NCBI GenBank assembly: GCA_963377175.1
Contig: CAUJNA010003497.1
Span: 277,501-341,500, forward strand
Source of the DNA: Effrenium voratum
Taxonomy: Eukaryota; Sar; Dinophyceae; Suessiales; Symbiodiniaceae
Length of the DNA: 64,000 bases
Direction: 5' to 3'
Each line of letters starts with the position of its first letter. Position 1 is the first letter of the stretch. Positions 33,289-45,408 of this stretch are shown here, one piece after another. A program made the position numbers and the translations under genes. A model generated the notes under the pieces. The model was given only the letters and a program-made list of their open reading frames with translations. It ran no database searches and had not been told where the DNA came from.

Positions 33289-34285
33289 TCACACCCGGCT
33301 GGTGAACACATAACTCCGCAATCGGCCGGTCTGAATCAAGACCTCACTTTCTGGATGGGTGGCCAACAAACAGTCCAAACTTCCTGTTTGTCGCAAAAAA
33401 GTCAGGGCTCCTCAAAGCATAAAGCAAAGAACCACCTGCTTTGGTGGCCCAGGGATGTCTCAACAACAAGGGCAACAAAGTGTGGCTATGCCACAAAAAG
33501 AGGGCACCCAAAAAAATGGCGGGTTTCTTGAATTTCCAATTCGCTGCAAAAAGAGTGCCCTCAACAAAAACGCGCACGAAGGGTATTCCCATCGTTCCCA
33601 TCAAGTCCAGCAACTGTCCTGCTTCTTGTGCTGGTGCCACTTTGGCCGGCTTGTGGGAGAGTTTGTGTAGTGATCCTCGCGACAAGGGGGAAAACAAGGG
33701 AAACCTATCCATGAAAAAAATATTCGCGGCGCAATCAGGTGTGCCTAAACGGAGAAGACAGCACCTAACATAGCCCAGGAGTACACCCGTTCAAGAATCC
33801 CCCTCTCTTGGGGCCACAACAGGTGTGGCTGTTCATTGGGGCATGAAAGGATGATGTCTCGGTCCAGGCTTCGTTTGAAGCTTGGGAGTTTGCTGAAAGC
33901 TTTCCCTGATGTGGGCTCGTCTTTGCCGGAAAATAGCCCCTTGCCCCGTGTCCTTGTGGAGTGGTGTTCCAGGGAAACCCAAACGAAAACCACCATTCTG
34001 AGACTCCCTAAACAAACACCCATATCTTGCAATGGGGGACGGGACCGCCCTATGGTTGGTGTCTCTCTTCACCTTGAAACGCACCCAACTCAAGAATGGC
34101 TATGGACCCCTTTAAGAGGAATTCCCATGCTGGAAGCTTCGAGGTTCTGAGGGATGGTAATGAAGCCTGCCCCCGCTGTACTTGTTGCGGAAAGGGAGAC
34201 GGAACGACGCGCTAACCATGTACAGAACTCTGTGTATCTTTGCATGAAATGAATCTATACACACATGACTGTTACATCACACACA

Positions 34286-34392
34286 CATGGCTGTGGGTCA
34301 AAACCCTGTACCCCTGGTGAACATCAAAATAGGTGGTACATGGGTGTTCATCCGCCCCCAAAATGGAGGCATAGGTTATGACCCATGGCCAC
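34286..34392. repeat. Family E-like inverted-repeat element
   Basis: Ends CATGGCTGTGGGTCAAAACC and GGTTATGACCCATGGCCAC. Shares GGTGGTACATGGGTGTTC with 5530-5570. Confidence 0.7.
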
Positions 34393-37232
34393 ATACACAC
34401 ACGCATACACGGATTGCCAAGTCAGCCATCGTCTTTTTGGGTTCTCCGAATCCGCCGCTGCGGACTCCTTCCGCGGCGAGGAGTGGACGGACCACTGGGA
34501 GAGCCTCAGCCGGCCATTAAGTGGACCTCCCCCGCCCCCCCCCCACCCCCCGACGTGGCGATTTTCGGCTTTCCTTGGTATTTCCCTTCAAGACCACAAA
34601 ACAGAGGCTATGTTTCCCCTGTTGGAGACTTCAAACATTCGGGCCAACTTAACGTGAGCCGTGAGCGCCTTTTTGGTGGGGTGATGTGTTGCGGTTGCAA
34701 ATATGGGAGACAACAAACTTCCCTCAAAAGATGATCAATTTACCTGGTGGGTTCCAATAGAACTGCCGCTTCTTGAGCTCCAAAAAGGGGAGAACTCAAG
34801 CACATTGGGTGTGTGGGTAACTTCAATTGTTAAATGGTGGTGTCCCTGGTAGGAACACCCAGGCAGCGCTGGGATCAAAATTGGGATAGTACAGACACCC
34901 CGGCGGATTCTGGACTCACTTTGCCTGCAGCTTCATTGCATCAGATGTGTGGGAGAAAGGGCTGCGCTTCAAGGGTTGCTGTGTCCAGTACTTGGACTAT
35001 TAAGCCCGGAAAACCCAGTCATTGGGTGTTGGTCCAAGTCAGAACGATCTTTCAAACAAAAAATAGGGGCGCCTTCAAAAGGAAGTCTCAGGGTTCTCAT
35101 GTATCCATTTTTCTGCGTGGCTGTCTCTTTGTCTGCGTGCCTGCGTGCCTCTCTGTGTCCGCATGTCTGTATGTAATGTGTTGCGAAAGTTGAGTCGCAA
35201 CAAGGCGTGCCAATCATTGCAACAGGGACAGCTGAGGAGGTTGCAGTCATAGACAGCTACCCGTCCGCACCGAGCAAACAAAGCAAACCCATATTGAACC
35301 TGCTGAGATTTGGCGCAACCACAGCCAACAATGCAACACCAACTTGCGCAAGCCACTAACGGAACTTCAAGCCATTGAGCAAAGCCACATGCCAGCCACA
35401 TCAACATGCCTTGTGTCCCCCAATTGGACTTTGGTGAGCAAAGCAGTTCTCAATGATTTCGTGTTTTGAGGAATGCACCAGGACACCAATCCCCCCCCCC
35501 GGGCAGGCTCCCAGAAACCTTTAGGTTCCAGGGGTTTGGGAAGGGCGGGTTGAGACCATCCTTTACGATCCTTCATCTACCCAAATTTTCGCTGGGTGAA
35601 TACTGACCGCTGCTCAGGCGGCAAACAGCCAAGCAACGAGGGAGGCAGCATCGCTTGCGCCATTGCACCCTCCCTATGACGCTTCACACATGAGAGCCGC
35701 GACCAAAACCCATTGGCTTAAGGGCTTGCAGGCTTGACTGTAACCCCAGTCAAGCCATGTAGTACCACCTGGCTGTCACTTCAGATTGCACTTTTAGTTC
35801 TTCCCGGCAAAGAGGCGAAACCCAGTGTGATGTCTGAGGGTCCGCTTTCAAGGCACACCAAACAAAAACCAAAAACTAGCTCGCCTTTTGCTGAATACAT
35901 TCCTTGGGAAGAAGGGGTCTCCAGTTGTTGATGTGCAGGGAAGGGGACGTTCAGCAACAGAAAGGGGGTGGATCTGAAAGTCTTTCCGCATTTCCTGTTT
36001 CTTGGTTGCTTTCTGCTCTTTTCGTGGTTTAATACGGAAAACCCATTAGTTGGCGAAAACAAAATAAAGTCCTAACATCCCTTGGCACCAAAGGTTTCCT
36101 CAGGCCGGGTCCGACCAACAGCCAGGCTCGAGCCACGAGAAGCTGAGAATCGCTAGGTCGAAGGCTGGAGGTCTCAGAACCTAACTGGGCTGTCCGTTTT
36201 CAGACTGCTCAAAGTTCAACTCTTGGTGGGTTAAATGTAAACCCAAACTAAGTTAAGTAAAAACAAATAAGAAGCTAAGGAACTGAACGGCTGGGAACCA
36301 CCCAGCTATGTTTTCCCGGAACCAAGAGGGGCTCATCTCGGAAACCCACAGGCAAATCGAAGCTTCCAGGCTTGTATCCTGATCGTACCGCTTCAGCGTG
36401 AGTGGCTTAACGCTAACCTAAAGGGGCTGAACAATTGCAGACATTGTTCTCTTATTTATATATAAGATAAATTGAGTTTATCGTACCCCACAACCTCATT
36501 CTCACTGTTCAGGGCCTCGTGGTATGACTTCGAACCCTTAAACAAATGAACACATCTCCATGAATTGTGGCAATCCCTGCCCACGTCTGGGGTACACTGA
36601 ACATAAATTGTGCTGTCTACCCCCCGAAAACAAAATTGTGTCGAAGGAGACCCCAAAGACAGGAACCCCGTGGATACAGTCGGTCACCGATCGGGTGATT
36701 ACAAGTTGTCAGAACGCGTGTGCAGGAAGTTGCGCGTGTCCTTGAAAAACATGTGCCCAAGCTGGTTGGTTTCCTTTTGGCTTCTCTTCAAATACCAACC
36801 ATTTTGATTACCAACTCCCATGGTTCACGGCCCCATGACAGAGGATTCCCCATGACATAGGATTCCCCATGACATAGGATTGTGAGTAACCCCCGCCGAT
36901 CTTCAAAACAATCCCTGGATGACAAGTCCCCTTCCCCCAGTGGAAAAAAGGTCGGGGGACACTTCCTTTGCAGGTTTTCAAGGGGTGGTCACCCCGCCGC
37001 CCGAACATGGGGCACTTTCGTTGTAGGTTTTAAAGGAGCGGGCCCACCCCTCCAAAGGGAACGCATTGAAATCCACTTCGCACATTTGATGGACTCCAAC
37101 TTCAAATCCTATAATCTAATGTGATAGAGGTACTTGAATTGGTGGCAGTTGCATCATGTGTCCATTTTTTTGTTATTACTGTTGATATTTTCCAAGCTCT
37201 TGCTACCATGACATCCTTCAACGCCCCGTCAC

Positions 37233-37330
37233 CGGAGCCCCCGGAGCCACCGGACACGGGGGCACCGCACGAGGCTGGGCCGCAGGGTCTCAGATTTCCC
37301 CACCAGCTTCAGCCAGCAGTCCACAACCTC
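37233..37330 (-). CDS. Unassigned host exon
   Basis: Reads EVVDCWLKLVGKSETLRPSL then VRCPRVRWLRGL and two bases. Phase-0 acceptor GGTCAG, GT donor (GTGACG). No family recognised. The plus strand is also open but Pro-rich and without splice support. Confidence 0.55.
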
Positions 37331-37371
37331 CTGACCGGCTTAAACAAAGGAACCCACGGGCCGTGTTCACC

Positions 37372-37480
37372 TAGGTCCAGTAGAGAGGATAGAATAAGGC
37401 TACCAACTTTTTTCGGTTTAGTCTATTTTAGTAGGGGAACCCTCCCCCCAGAAAAAGGGGAGAGAAGGGCACTACTAGTC
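37372..37480. repeat. Family D inverted-repeat element
   Basis: Starts TAGGTCCAGTAGAGAGGATAG, ends GGGCACTACTAG, with internal AGTAGGGGAACCCTCCCC shared with 50640, 56560 and 59940. Confidence 0.65.
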
Positions 37481-38396
37481 ACCTTAACTCAGTGGCGCAA
37501 AGGACCCAGAAATGAAAGGCTTGCTTCTTGGGACCTTGACCGAAATATGAAAAAACAAGTTCGCCTTTTGGGACCTTGAATAAAAATAGACCAAAGCAAA
37601 CAACACAAAAGGGCAAAGAAGTCTTCTTTGGACAAGTGAGTTAAGTGGGATACGGGGTATGTCTCACTTAGTGAAGTTGATAAGTGGGGATATTAATCAC
37701 TTGAGTGGGGCTGTCATCCCAAACAACTTACAGTACTGATGTCGCACTTGACCGACAAAGAAGTCTGGAAAATTGTTGATGCTTCCTTGATGTTTCCTTT
37801 CCAAGGGTCCACTTGACAACTCGAACATGTTAGTCTCCTTTGAATATGAACCAAAAGGTCGTCCACCATTTATGTAAATTTAGGTATGTTCACCAACCAC
37901 TGAGGTGGTTCCAACCCGCAAAAAAGTTCATAGCCAACAGGCAAACTCATGGAAACCCTCCATTAGTGTTGTTTATGACGTGATCAAATGTGAACATATT
38001 TCCAACATAGTCATGGTTTCCCTACTCTAAAGCCAATCAGGGAAAGCAACTCACATCACCTAAAAGAAGAAGCCGTAGGAACCCTTACCCACCCCAAAGG
38101 GACGCGCTAACCAACCTTGTTTGCCGCTATGGTCTAAATCACTAAAGTCCGAAACGGAACTCAAGCAAAGTGCCAACAAAAAACAACGAACCTGAATTCC
38201 CCGCCCCCCACCGCAAGAAACAAACCCTAAAGTAGCTTCTTTGGGGCCCGTCCTTTTTTCGAGCCCGCTTCTGCTTTTTGGGGCGGTTTCTCTATGGGCA
38301 AACCCACTTGGGCCAAAAAACGGGCCCTGCGCTGTCTTTGAGTTCTCTCCGGGCAATCGCTCGAGCAAGCGCGCGTCTGTCCCGTCCCGTCGTGTC

Positions 38397-38471
38397 CTCG
38401 AAGTTGGTGTCCCAAGGCTTGAGCTGCAAAGGCGAAGTCTCCGCCTCCGCGAAGGACACCGAAATCAGCAC
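38397..38471 (-). CDS. Unassigned host exon
   Basis: 25 codons, VLISVSFAEAETSPLQLKPW then DTNFE, acceptor GCGAG, GA donor possible. In-frame sequence goes on as DTTGRDRRALARAIARREL, so the exon may extend to about 38340. Other minus frames are open too; this one looks the most protein-like. Confidence 0.5.
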
Positions 38472-38827
38472 CTCGCGTCGGATGGGTCGCACGGCTCGCT
38501 GGGTCCGACGGTTCGATGTCGCGGTGCCTAGGGGCGAAGTATTTGTGTTGTGGTTTTGCGGCTGAAATTTGGTGTCCCATGTGTGTGTGGGTGGGTTGGA
38601 ATGGGGAAACGTTGGCTTGCCGTGGTCGGTTTGTCTCTTTGAGGGTAATGTTAGATAGCGGTTGATAAAACGGGAGTGAATACAGAAAAAACATCTCAAA
38701 AAATTTCACTCTCCTGAAAAGCAAAAAGGGTAGGTATTACAGAAAAAAATCTGCCCGAAATCCCGAAAATATGTCCCCTTCCAAGAATGGACTATTTTTG
38801 AGGGTTGAAACGTTTGAGTCCAGCCAG

Positions 38828-39250
38828 AAATGTCCAGAATTTCTGGATTGCTTCCCGTCCCAAACCACCAAATTCCTTATCAATCCCTTTACTATAGAAT
38901 CTAGAAGATGCACCCTGACAAATTTTCAAGGGGGTGGCACACGGAACCCCCAGGAAGGCAATAATGCAGTTTGTTTAAGGGTAGGGAATTGTGAAGAAAA
39001 AATGACCAGGGCAGCCTGCCAAGAAGAAAGCCCTGCTGTTCTCAGATAAAGCAAGAAATGTCCAGAATCTCTGGATTGCTTCCTGTCCCAAACCACCAAA
39101 ATTCCTTATCAATCCCTTTACTAGAAGATGCACCCTGACAAATTTTCAAGGGGGTGGCACACGGAACCCCCAGGAAGGCAATAATGCAGTTTGTTTAAGG
39201 GTAGGGAATTGTGAAAAAACATGGCCAGGGCAGCCTGCCAAGAAGAAGAC
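38828..39250. repeat. Tandem duplication, about 228 bp period
   Basis: 38828-39055 and 39056-39250 both start AAATGTCCAGAAT and share CAAATTTTCAAGGGGGTGGC and GGGTAGGGAATTGTGAA. The second copy lacks a few internal bases and the last segment. Confidence 0.9.
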
Positions 39251-39252
39251 GA

Positions 39253-39382
39253 AATACTAACTAAACCAATTCTAAACTGTAGTACTGAACTAATACTAAA
39301 CCAATTCTAATCCGTAGTGAGCCAGCTCAAAGGAATACTAAACCAATACTAAACCAATACTAAACCAATTCTAAACAATACT
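39253..39382. repeat. ACTAAACCAAT short tandem array
   Basis: At least eight imperfect units of ACTAAACCAATACT or ACTAAACCAATTCT, directly after the 228-bp duplication. Confidence 0.85.
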
Positions 39383-39864
39383 TACTGGAAAACTACTCAG
39401 GCAGGTCCCAGTCTGACCCCCATTTTGTTTTTGGGGGTTCTCGCTATTGACCCCCCCCCCAATTCGTTTGAGGGGGAGGGGGGGGGGCCTTTATTAATCA
39501 CTCCCCAACATTACCCCAAATTTGGGTGGGAACGGGTGAAAGGTGGCTTGTCAGTGGAACATGGGTGTGTCTCAGAATAGGGATACTGTTCAAACCATGC
39601 TAAGGGGTGACCGATCATGGCACCAAGTTAGATATGCCAAGAACAGAGAAGCATTGTTGGTCAAACTTGCTGTCAAGCCCAATAACTTTCTGCTGATGTC
39701 TCATGGACCACCGGGTACCCTCAGAAAAGCAAACCCATTTGCATATTTCCGTTTTACATCGCCCTTGGCGTTGGAAAATGCCGCCAGGCTTGCTGATGTC
39801 ATTCCGGGTATGAAAGGCTTTCCAAAAGCGGCTCGCAGGCAAAGAGGAACTCCGCGTAAGTTAA

Positions 39865-40112
39865 GTCGAAGGCATCTCAGCGCACGTGGAACGTGGACAC
39901 GCCACGTGGGAAGCGGACCGGGGCCCACGCCGTTAGCATCATTGACGCCGTAGATGTTGAAGAGAAAATCACTCGCGGAATATACCGTGTTGCCAAACAT
40001 GGGGTACTTCCACAAATCGAGAAGCCACTGGAGTCGCCGCAACCACTGCTTGTTTGTTGCGCTGTGGCCATACAAACCCATGCCGGATTTATACAGGCGG
40101 CCGTTTTGCTCA
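39865..40112 (-). CDS. Unassigned open frame, possible exon or TE remnant
   Basis: A long open stretch reads FEQNGRLYKSGMGLYGHSAT, then NKQWLRRLQWLLDLWKYPMF and ASDFLFNIYGVNDANGVG. It looks translated, is AT-richer than the microexons, and its acceptor phase (GTAG) does not match the neighbouring exons. No family recognised. Confidence 0.4.
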
Positions 40113-40727
40113 AAAACACTACAGGGTAGTGTTTTTTTTTTTTTTATTTACGAAAGGTCCCCCAAGTGGTCGGTTAGAGGAAAACACCCACAACCCTAAA
40201 AGAATGACCCCAGTGGCCATCTAGAATTCATAGACTGGAATTTTGGTGCATGCCTCTTTGGAGGGAATCAATTGCTTTCGGAAGCCACCCAATTTCGAGA
40301 AAGTCCGGGTTGCTTCATAGGGCCGGCCCATTTCATGCCTATGGGGTGCACTAAACATGCTGATATAACCCAAAAATACGACGTAATTTCTGAGGAGACC
40401 GCACAATGTGTGTGTGTGTGTGCTTTGACAGGGTACTCTTTTCTGGTGCTGGTGTAAAGATAAAGCACGGGGAAAATGGTTCAGGTCCCCCTATTCTGAC
40501 CCCTACCCATTTGAAAGTTTCCCGCTTGGCTTCCCTTTAAGCCAACCCCCCAAAAACGCTAATTCAAGAGGCTAACAATAACGCACATCATTCAGGTAAT
40601 CAGGTCTAAACTTTTTTTCACAATCCCCATGACCCCGGTCGATTCTTCTTCGGCCCCCATATGCTCATACTATTAGACGCACACACACCACACACCGCCT
40701 TCCTTTGGGCATCAGGGCATCACTCAC

Positions 40728-40769
40728 GGTGAGCTGCGCCGGTCCGGCAGGCTCCGCTTCCGCCAGCTC
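40728..40769 (-). CDS. Unassigned host microexon
   Basis: 14 whole codons, ELAEAEPAGPAQLT, acceptor GCTAG and a good GT donor (GTGAGTG). Phase 0 on both sides, in series with the coiled-coil exons at 41442, 41654 and 42988. Confidence 0.62.
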
Positions 40770-41441
40770 CTAGCCGGCTCTCGATGAGATTTTTTTTTTC
40801 GGAGCCCCTAAGGCCCTTGCCATGATCTGTAGGAGACATCAAATAGGGACCCTAGAAAATGCTAGGGAAAGGTGATGGAGAAGCATGGAGAAGCCAGTCC
40901 AAAAGGTCCTTTTGGGGCAACACACGCCATGTTTCGATGGAACATTTTTATGAGACCTCCTAGGAAAGAATTGCACAATTTTAGGGTCCCTTGAACTCCC
41001 ACTGGATCTTCTCTATGGAGAGCCAAAAAGCAAACTCTGGTTTCAAAGACGTGGAAGAGCAGCCATTTACTTCCCACATCCTCACTTTCGCCGAAAGTCC
41101 AAACTGGTGTCTGGGAAGGGGGTCGGGCAGCGCATGGAGAAGCTTCAATAGGAGGACTCCCAAACCTCCAAAGGATGTCAAAACTGGGTCACTTCTCTTG
41201 GAAATCGGTTGATTCGAACTCAGGGGTCTCCTTTTCTCCTTAAATTGGCGGTGTGGATTGCAGATTCATTTACCTACAAGAACCAGGGGTTCAAACGCCA
41301 AACCAAATCCAAACCACCCATTGCGGGTGTTTGATGACAGTTGGTTCTTAAGTCCGGTCTGGGATTCTGAAACAAAACTGGATTTTGACTCGCAAACAAA
41401 ACTGGATTTGCCCAACAGGTCTGGGATTCTCAAGTCCGGTC

Positions 41442-41492
41442 CTTGCGCGCCAGCTCAGCCTGCTCGCGCTCGTTCTCTGCGCGTTGGCGTTC
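41442..41492 (-). CDS. Host microexon, coiled coil
   Basis: 17 whole codons, ERQRAENEREQAELARK, a charged coiled-coil helix. Acceptor GGTCAG, GA donor (GACCGG). Confidence 0.68.
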
Positions 41493-41653
41493 CTGACCAA
41501 GACTAAGAATCAGCGAGTTACTTGTTGGCTCTCACCCTAGGACCCCAAGACCTTACAAGCTTCAAATAATGGGTCGGGTCAGTAGGGAATAAGGGAATGA
41601 CCCTGCGAGCCATCCCAAATAGTTTCGGGCCACTGGGCCTCCCGTGTCCCGTC

Positions 41654-41719
41654 CTTGTCGAGCGCCTGCGCGATGTCTTCCCGCGCTTTGATCAGCTCGT
41701 CTCGCTCCAGGGCGACTTT
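41654..41719 (-). CDS. Host microexon, coiled coil
   Basis: 22 whole codons, KVALERDELIKAREDIAQAL then DK. Acceptor GGTCAG, GA donor (GACGGG). Same phase and style as its neighbours, so probably one protein. Confidence 0.68.
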
Positions 41720-42239
41720 CTGACCGGCGCCCAAACGCTTCGCTCTACCAGGTCCTTTGCCAACTTGGATGTTCAAACCCACACCAGGTACTGAACTCCT
41801 TACCCGTATCGGACACCTTGGAAACATGCAAAAACGCTCAACTAACCCCCGTTGCCCTGCATAACAAGGCCAAATCCTTGGTTTGCAAAGCCTGGAGACC
41901 CGTCGTTGTGGTTTGCCAGAGTTGGACTCAATTCTTGCGATCCCAGACTCTGAAAGTGTCTCACGATCAGGACGAATGATGGAGCAGGGCTTGCGATTTG
42001 GCATTCCTCACGATTCTTCACGGCACCACTGGTCGGAAATGCTAGTTTACCGCATTCTGGCTCAAACGAGTGTGTTTTTGAGAAACAGGCATGTGACACC
42101 ACTACTTATCCTTTTGCGGGCGGGCCAGGCCTTTCATCTGACAAAGCATCAATATTCACCATGCACATGCCAGATCTAAAACACCGAACTATTACGCGCA
42201 AATGGGCAATGGCCGGCCTAGTTGATTGCGTTAGGAACC

Positions 42240-42460
42240 TTCAGGAATGCCAAATCGCAAACCCTGCTCCCTTATGCTTCCAATTGTTAACTTTGCTTGG
42301 TTGCAGTTAACGTCGGCTGTTGGCATGCTTTGTTTTTTCTTTTCTGCTTGGCCAGCCTGGGTGGTGCCGTGAGGAACCGTGAGGAATGCCAAATCGCAAG
42401 CCCTGAATCTTGTTTGGTTGCAGTTTTTGTCGGCTGTCAGCATGCTTTGCACTTCCTACT
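42240..42460. repeat. Diverged direct repeat, about 137 bp apart
   Basis: GGAATGCCAAATCGCAA, a Leu/Gly-poor spacer, TTGGTTGCAGTT and GTCGGCTGT..GCATGCTTTG occur at 42243 and 42380. An inverse copy of the first part is at 41985-42015. Confidence 0.7.
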
Positions 42461-42987
42461 TACATGTGGTCCCGTGCCCTCTCAGAGCCCACATGGTACA
42501 TGTAGGTAACTATTCACTACAAGGAGCCCGAGATTAAGTAAACCAAAACAGGTGAAGGCAACTATTTAGATGAACACACAAGTTGAAAAACAGCTGGAAC
42601 ACAGGAACAGGGGCACACCGTTGAACGACAACAGTGGGCAAGACAGTTTGCCCTCCAAACCACGTTGATCAAAAGGAAACCGCCGCTGGAGATCTGGGAG
42701 GTGGCCAGGGCGTCCGAAACAGAACTTTGGACAGGCAAGTGACTAGAAACACGCACAATCAAGACCTCAAATCACAATTTGTTGGACCTTCAAGCAAGCA
42801 ACCTATGACAAGTTCGTTCTACCCTCCAAACGGAGTTCGGACACCACAAAAACAGGTTTGGAGCCATGGCTGCAAACTCAGCATGGTAAGTCCCGAACTT
42901 GGATCTCGGCATGTGAGCGACACACTGGCTTTTTGCAGCCCACCGAACCAAAAAAACAACTGCGAAGAACGCAGTAATTAGCCCTGC

Positions 42988-43050
42988 CTTGCAGAGCTCC
43001 TTCTGGCTGTCCAACTGCTCCACCGCCGCCTGGAACCGCGTGAAAAGCTC
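42988..43050 (-). CDS. Host microexon, helical
   Basis: 21 whole codons, ELFTRFQAAVEQLDSQKELC then K. Acceptor CGTCAG, GC donor (GCAGGG). Probably the first of the coiled-coil series running down to 40728. Confidence 0.68.
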
Positions 43051-43139
43051 CTGACGCCGAACCAAAGTCCCGCCCTCCAAAGCGCTGCTCCTCCGAAAAG
43101 TAGCAGCGATTCTTGAACATGAACAAGACATGATTCTTG

Positions 43140-43285
43140 GTGGAGAGCCAACATGAAGCTGACCAGCTGCAAAGGTGCTCGGTTTTGACACGTGAGACTG
43201 TCTCTCAACCGGGTGGAGAGCCAACATGAAGTTGACCACCTGCAAAGGTGCTCGGTTTTGACACGTGAGACTGTCTCTCAACCGG
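43140..43285. repeat. Tandem duplication, 73 bp period
   Basis: Two copies of GTGGAGAGCCAACATGAAG through GTCTCTCAACCGG differ at only two or three bases, so the duplication is recent. Confidence 0.92.
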
Positions 43286-43432
43286 GTGTTGCCTCACTCC
43301 CAAAAAAGGGGCCTGGACAAGGACACACCCCCAATTGACTCACTCCATCCAACATCTCAATGCGTCAAAGGCGGTTGCCACAAATCTGTGTCCATCATCC
43401 CATCATCCCCGTCCAACCCGTCCAACAAGAAA

Positions 43433-43533
43433 CTCACTTGCTGAGTGGACTGGCCAGCAAACAGTATCCAAACTTCTTGAACATGGTCCGAACCGAAAAA
43501 GCATGAAGTCCATGAATGAACTCACGAAGTGAG
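43433..43533. repeat. Family A inverted-repeat element
   Basis: Starts CTCACTTGCTGAGTGGACTG and ends CTCACGAAGTGAG. Internal sequence aligns with the copy at 54312. Confidence 0.65.
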
Positions 43534-43689
43534 CAAAACCCCCAGGTCCTGATGTGTGCTCACATACGCCGTAAGCTGCTCCTGGCGAATGGAAACCGGC
43601 TTCGGCTTGCCCGTGGGCTGCTCAAAATGGAGCCAGAGGAACCCCGAACCTTGTGCATGAACCAACCCTCGGTTGCTTTCTGCTCCCCT

Positions 43690-43760
43690 GCTAGAAGTTT
43701 AACTTTTAGTGGTTTAATGGAAAACCCACTAGTTAGCAAAAACTTAAAGTCCTAACATCC
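43690..43760. repeat. Family B element
   Basis: GCTAGAAGTTTAACTTTTAG, then GGTTTAATGGAAAACCCAC and AAAGTCCTAACATCCAAGC. Near-identical segments are at 57170-57262 and 36000-36080; a related type is at 50209-50300 and 50446-50540. Confidence 0.65.
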
Positions 43761-45242
43761 AAGCAAAACGCACCAAAGAACCCCTAAGATCCCAAGACGT
43801 GCCCTCACAATCCGGTCTTGGGATAAGGCAACCAAAGTCGACTATAGTAGATTTGGATACATTCGATTCCTTGTTCCCGGGCTTGGAAATTGTTAGGGCA
43901 TCCGTATAGTGAGTCATATTGAAATAGCAAGGATACCCGACCAAGAAGTACAAGTAACACACAATCAGAGGAAAGAACCGGGAAATGGGTGGGCCACGGC
44001 TACAAGCGAGCGTCGTAAGTCACCCCACGTCGCGTTAAGTCACCCCATCCATCCCCAGCCGCTTGGAACTACGCATATCCGCTTAAGTCACCCCATGGGT
44101 TTAAAATCACCCCATTTTTTGCAAAACACAATGGGCACAGAACTGGAAGGGCGATGTTGCCAACCCCAAGAATTCACCGCGCACTGCACGCACATCCTCA
44201 AAACTCACTGGTTTGGGTTCATGTTGAATGCTTTTCCCAGGCAAAACCCTATTGGCACACTGCAATTAAAGGGTTCCTATCCTTCAAACATAAATAGTGT
44301 TTTCTGTTGGTTCCCCCAAGGCCAAAGCGTTCAAAAGCATTCCTGACACCAAGTAACCGGACCAACCAGCCAGCCCCCGGCCAGGGCTAAGCCAAGCCAG
44401 GGCTAGTAAAAAACAACCGGTTCCGGGCCGGAACACCCGACAAAAGGGCTGCCGGCGCGAGTGCCGCGCGACTCTGCGCGAGTGCCGCGCGAGCGCCGGG
44501 TGAGCCGTGCCCTCATCCCAATGAAGTGGCAGTGAACATACACGCATGCACACGGCACATGGAAGCCGACCAAATGTTGATGTTATGAATCTGGGATCTC
44601 ATGGGCACCTTTCTGTCAGGATACCTCGAGTAGAACATCATACATTTTGCATGCGCACAGCACAGAATTGTGCGATTTCAGAAAATTACATGCTTGAGAC
44701 AACTATCCTTACATCCACAAACACAACGGGCACACTCACCCGGGACGACTTAGATCAACCCGGGACGACTTACAGCACTTACCCTGTAATGCTAGATCTG
44801 GAGTCAATGCCACAAGGTTTCCAAAATAATAACAGCAAAAAGCACTAAACAAACTCAAAAAAACAATTGGGGGGTCTCCACAGCATTCCCACTCCAAAGT
44901 ACCATCATGTGCACGTCATCTAATTCCGGTTCCACTTCAGTGCAACAGGACGCTGGACGGATCCTCGGACTCCTGGGAGGGAGGGGCTGCGCGAAGTTTT
45001 GATCTGGCCCAGTATGTCCAAAGATGGGGTTTGAGGATACCAAGAGGGGTACCAACCCAACAAAACAAAACCGGAGTAGTTGTCTTGCCTAGTGGTTGAG
45101 CCTATACATCGACTTTCGCGATCAACTTGCCTAGTGCTGCCAGTTCCCACTTTCGATACGTAACCACACGCTTTGCGCGGAAACTTCCTCTGGTTACCCA
45201 CCAATTAGTACTTGTAGCTGGAAGCAAGCACTGGGTTGGAAG

Positions 45243-45336
45243 TACCTGGAGTCTCCATGACCCTTGCAAAATAGGTACATGACCCCGTTATGTTGGGTAA
45301 TGACCCCATTTTTAAGGGTCATGAAGACTCTAGGTA
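45243..45336. repeat. Family C inverted-repeat element
   Basis: 94 bp, TACCTGGAGTCTCCATGACC to GGGTCATGAAGACTCTAGGTA (one or two mismatches). A CT microsatellite follows at 45336-45366. Confidence 0.85.
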
Positions 45337-45408
45337 GCTCTCTCTCTCTCTCTCTGTCTCTCTCTAAACCGCTCGATGAGGCGTCGGTCGCTTTTTTTCC
45401 TCGATCAC

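Larger units (their letters stand above)
32732..37232. other. Intergenic or intronic, repeats only
   Basis: Holds a 148-bp tandem repeat (32783 onward), AT runs at 33254-33289, a family E-type element (34286-34392), and family B-like sequence near 36000-36080 and 36206-36300. A GC-rich patch at 34440-34520 is open on both strands and was not assigned. Confidence 0.5.
38472..40727. other. Intron or intergenic with tandem duplications
   Basis: Contains the 228-bp duplication (38828-39250), an ACTAAACCAAT array (39253-39382), a C/G homopolymer patch (39450-39487), a poly-T run (40133-40145) and an unassigned open frame (39865-40112). Confidence 0.55.

Noticed and set aside
34440..34520. Patch open on both strands (plus: SESAAADSFRGEEWTDHW)
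   Set aside because: No usable splice sites in either direction and no motif, so left unassigned.
37121..37579. Plus-strand frame with a Pro/Glu-rich segment (PSPEPPEPPDTGAPHEAGPQ)
   Set aside because: It is the reverse of the minus-strand exon at 37233-37330, which has good acceptor and donor. All other genes are on the minus strand.
44430..44520. GC-rich CGCGCGAGTGCCGCGCGA repeat as an exon or regulatory hairpin
   Set aside because: The internal short repeats explain its open frames. There is no support for coding, and hairpin potential alone is not evidence.
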